NCBI GenBank assembly: GCA_001929475.1
Contig: LXFE01000461.1
Location: forward strand, 1-10,601
Length of the DNA stretch: 10,601 nt
Direction: 5' to 3'
Source of the DNA: Neolecta irregularis DAH-3
Lineage: Eukaryota; Ascomycota; Neolectomycetes; Neolectales; Neolectaceae
The notes beneath the pieces are model-generated. The model searched no databases. It saw only the letters and a program-made list of their open reading frames with translations, and was not told the DNA's origin. The position numbers were made by a program, and so were the translations under genes. This document shows positions 9,569 to 10,601 of this stretch, in pieces (the stretch's first letter is position 1; each line of letters begins with the position of its first letter).

Positions 9569-9918
9569 CGAGGAAGGGATACAGCTGTGGGGGATGCATT
9601 TAATCAGATTGGCCGGGAAATTGACACATACTAGCTGGCAAACAGGCTAAGGAGTGTAAGCTATGCGCTTAGAAGTATAATACCAAGTGTTCAATTAGCC
9701 TAAGTAGACGTACTTGATGAGGGGAACATACCTTGCCTTAACCCTAAACCCTAAGTATTTACCCATTCCCAGCACTATATACTATTTACATCAAGCCTTA
9801 TCAGCCACCCTACCATTTCCAAAGGATATAGTTGAGTGTATATCCCTACAAGGAGAGTGGACAGGCAAACAGCTCTGCCCCTGACGATCGGGAGGAAACC
9901 CGATTGTGGTTGAGTAAT
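9569..9918. other. Upstream region of the epimerase gene
   Basis: This gene-free stretch should hold the epimerase promoter, read on the minus strand. I saw no convincing TATA box close to the start codon. It contains an out-of-frame ATG (9599-9597) and a short telomere-like motif, and leads into the tandem array. Confidence 0.5.
9738..9754 (+). repeat. Short telomere-like motif, two CCCTAA units
   Basis: The sequence TTAACCCTAAACCCTAA holds two CCCTAA units spaced 7 bases apart. It resembles fungal telomeric TTAGGG on the other strand and the telo-box of some promoters. Two units are too few to call a telomere remnant. Confidence 0.4.
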
Positions 9919-10219
9919 CCAATTGGCCATGCAGATGCACCAATCGGTCATACAGTGGTAACCCAATTGGCCATGCAGATGCAACCTAATCGGCCATACA
10001 GTGGTAACCCAATTGGCCATGCAGATGCACCAATCGGTCATACAGTGATAATCCAATCGGCCATGCAGATGCACCAATTAGGCCATACGGTAATGCAAGG
10101 CCATACAGTGATACCCCAATCGGGCCATAGTGATGCAGGGCCATTCAGTGATAACCCAATCGGGCCATAGTGATGCAGGGCCATACAGTGATACAACCCA
10201 ATCGGGTGTTCAATCCAAT
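9919..10219 (+). repeat. Degenerate tandem array with CCAAT boxes every 21-23 bp
   Basis: The basic unit is about 22 bp, of the form CCAATYGGYCATRCAGWG. Neighbouring units pair into about 44-bp dimers; one dimer is 9919-9962, and a near copy runs 9963-10008. Toward the right end the pattern becomes a 40-42-bp unit with CCAATCGGGCCATAGTGATG (10116-10155 and 10156-10197, almost identical). CCAAT starts at 9919, 9940, 9963, 10009, 10030, 10053, 10074, 10116, 10156, 10198 and 10215, with a degenerate CCTAAT at 9985. Open frames through it on both strands are artefacts of the repeats. Confidence 0.9.
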
Positions 10220-10307
10220 TGTGCAATCCAACCCCCGCCAACCTCCTTGCTGTCAATTGCGCCCGCCTGTTGCTGCTGACTAGTCCTCAAACTAGATAGC
10301 CGCGCAG

Positions 10308-10379
10308 CCGGCCGAACGAAACAGTGCCGCAGATAGCTGCTTCCGGCCGAACGAAACAGCCGGCGGTAGATAGCTGCTT
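10308..10379 (+). repeat. Tandem direct repeat, 35 and 37 bp
   Basis: Copies at 10308-10342 and 10343-10379 share CCGGCCGAACGAAACAG at the left and AGATAGCTGCTT at the right. A variable centre separates them (TGCCGC in one, CCGGCGGT in the other). A partial relative (TAGATAGCCG) lies just before, at 10293-10302. Confidence 0.85.
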
Positions 10380-10424
10380 CCTGCCGTCCCGCCCGCCAAC
10401 ATCCTCGCGCGCGTGGTTGTAGGA

Positions 10425-10474
10425 AACCCGCGATCGCGGTCGCCGGTGCGGACGAGTCGGAACCCGCGGTCGCC
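10425..10474 (+). repeat. Short spaced direct repeat in the GC-rich end
   Basis: AACCCGCG then GTCGCC occurs at 10425-10444 and again at 10461-10474. The first copy has six extra bases (ATCGCG) in the middle. This is a second short duplication within 100 bp of the 35/37-bp repeat. Confidence 0.6.
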
Positions 10475-10601
10475 CAGCGCGCAGTGTGCAATCAAGTATG
10501 CGGACCCGGCGGTGTTTCAGCGGCCGCCTAGCCCGACCCGGCTCGCGGCTAGCGTGGGACTGGGCATCCGGCTGAGTGTGCAGCCGCAGCCCGCCGACGC
10601 C

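Larger units (their letters stand above)
10296..10601. other. Abruptly GC-rich, repeat-bearing right end
   Basis: Base composition rises sharply after about 10296, with many CG dinucleotides, unlike the three genes. No convincing gene is visible on either strand. The segment runs off the window, so it may be the edge of a repetitive element, a subtelomeric block or another composition domain. Confidence 0.6.

Noticed and set aside
9832-10170. Open frames with repeating NPIGHADAPIGHT-like peptides on the + strand and a similar repeat on the minus strand
   Set aside because: They are produced by the tandem DNA repeat, whose dimer period is close to a multiple of three. No start context or conserved protein supports them.
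9919-10219. CRISPR-like array
   Set aside because: The whole unit repeats and diverges gradually. There is no constant repeat alternating with unique spacers, and the genome is eukaryotic.
10210-10491. Minus-strand open frame of 93 codons in the GC-rich end
   Set aside because: High GC removes stop codons, and part of the peptide is duplicated only because of the 35/37-bp direct repeat.

Overview
The window is nuclear DNA of a fungus. It holds three conserved, intron-containing genes: a CHD1 chromatin remodeller (+ strand, 5' end outside the window), a PRP40 splicing factor (- strand) and an aldose 1-epimerase (- strand). The CHD1 and PRP40 proteins have fungal-type architectures. I placed 19 introns by protein conservation, and all are only 32-41 nt long, so the genome is compact with ultrashort introns. 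The species cannot be settled from this sequence.

Layout. Positions 1-4433: CHD1, 9 visible exons, with six of its eight introns in the first 1.5 kb, then one 2.6-kb exon encoding the motor and the DNA-binding region, then two introns near the stop. Positions 4434-5152: gene-free convergent 3' flanks, partly pyrimidine-rich. Positions 7421 down to 5153: PRP40, 10 exons, two WW domains, about five FF domains and an RS/RD-rich tail. Positions 7397-7678: a perfect 36-bp inverted repeat whose left arm carries the PRP40 start codon, enclosing 210 bp of upstream sequence. Positions 7679-8430: no gene I can assign. Positions 9568 down to 8431: aldose 1-epimerase, 3 exons. Positions 9569-10601: gene-free, with a short telomere-like motif, a tandem array built on a CCAAT box about every 21-23 bp, and a very GC-rich end with further short repeats.

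The genes do not form an operon or pathway. CHD1 spaces nucleosomes on transcribed chromatin, PRP40 is a U1 snRNP-associated splicing factor, and the epimerase interconverts alpha and beta sugars ahead of galactose or glucose metabolism. I found no mobile-element gene, RNA gene, CRISPR array or viral gene. The core content is ordinary. The items most worth checking are the inverted repeat around the PRP40 promoter, the CCAAT-box array, the GC-AG intron inside the CHD1 Walker A region, and the abrupt GC-rich repeat edge.
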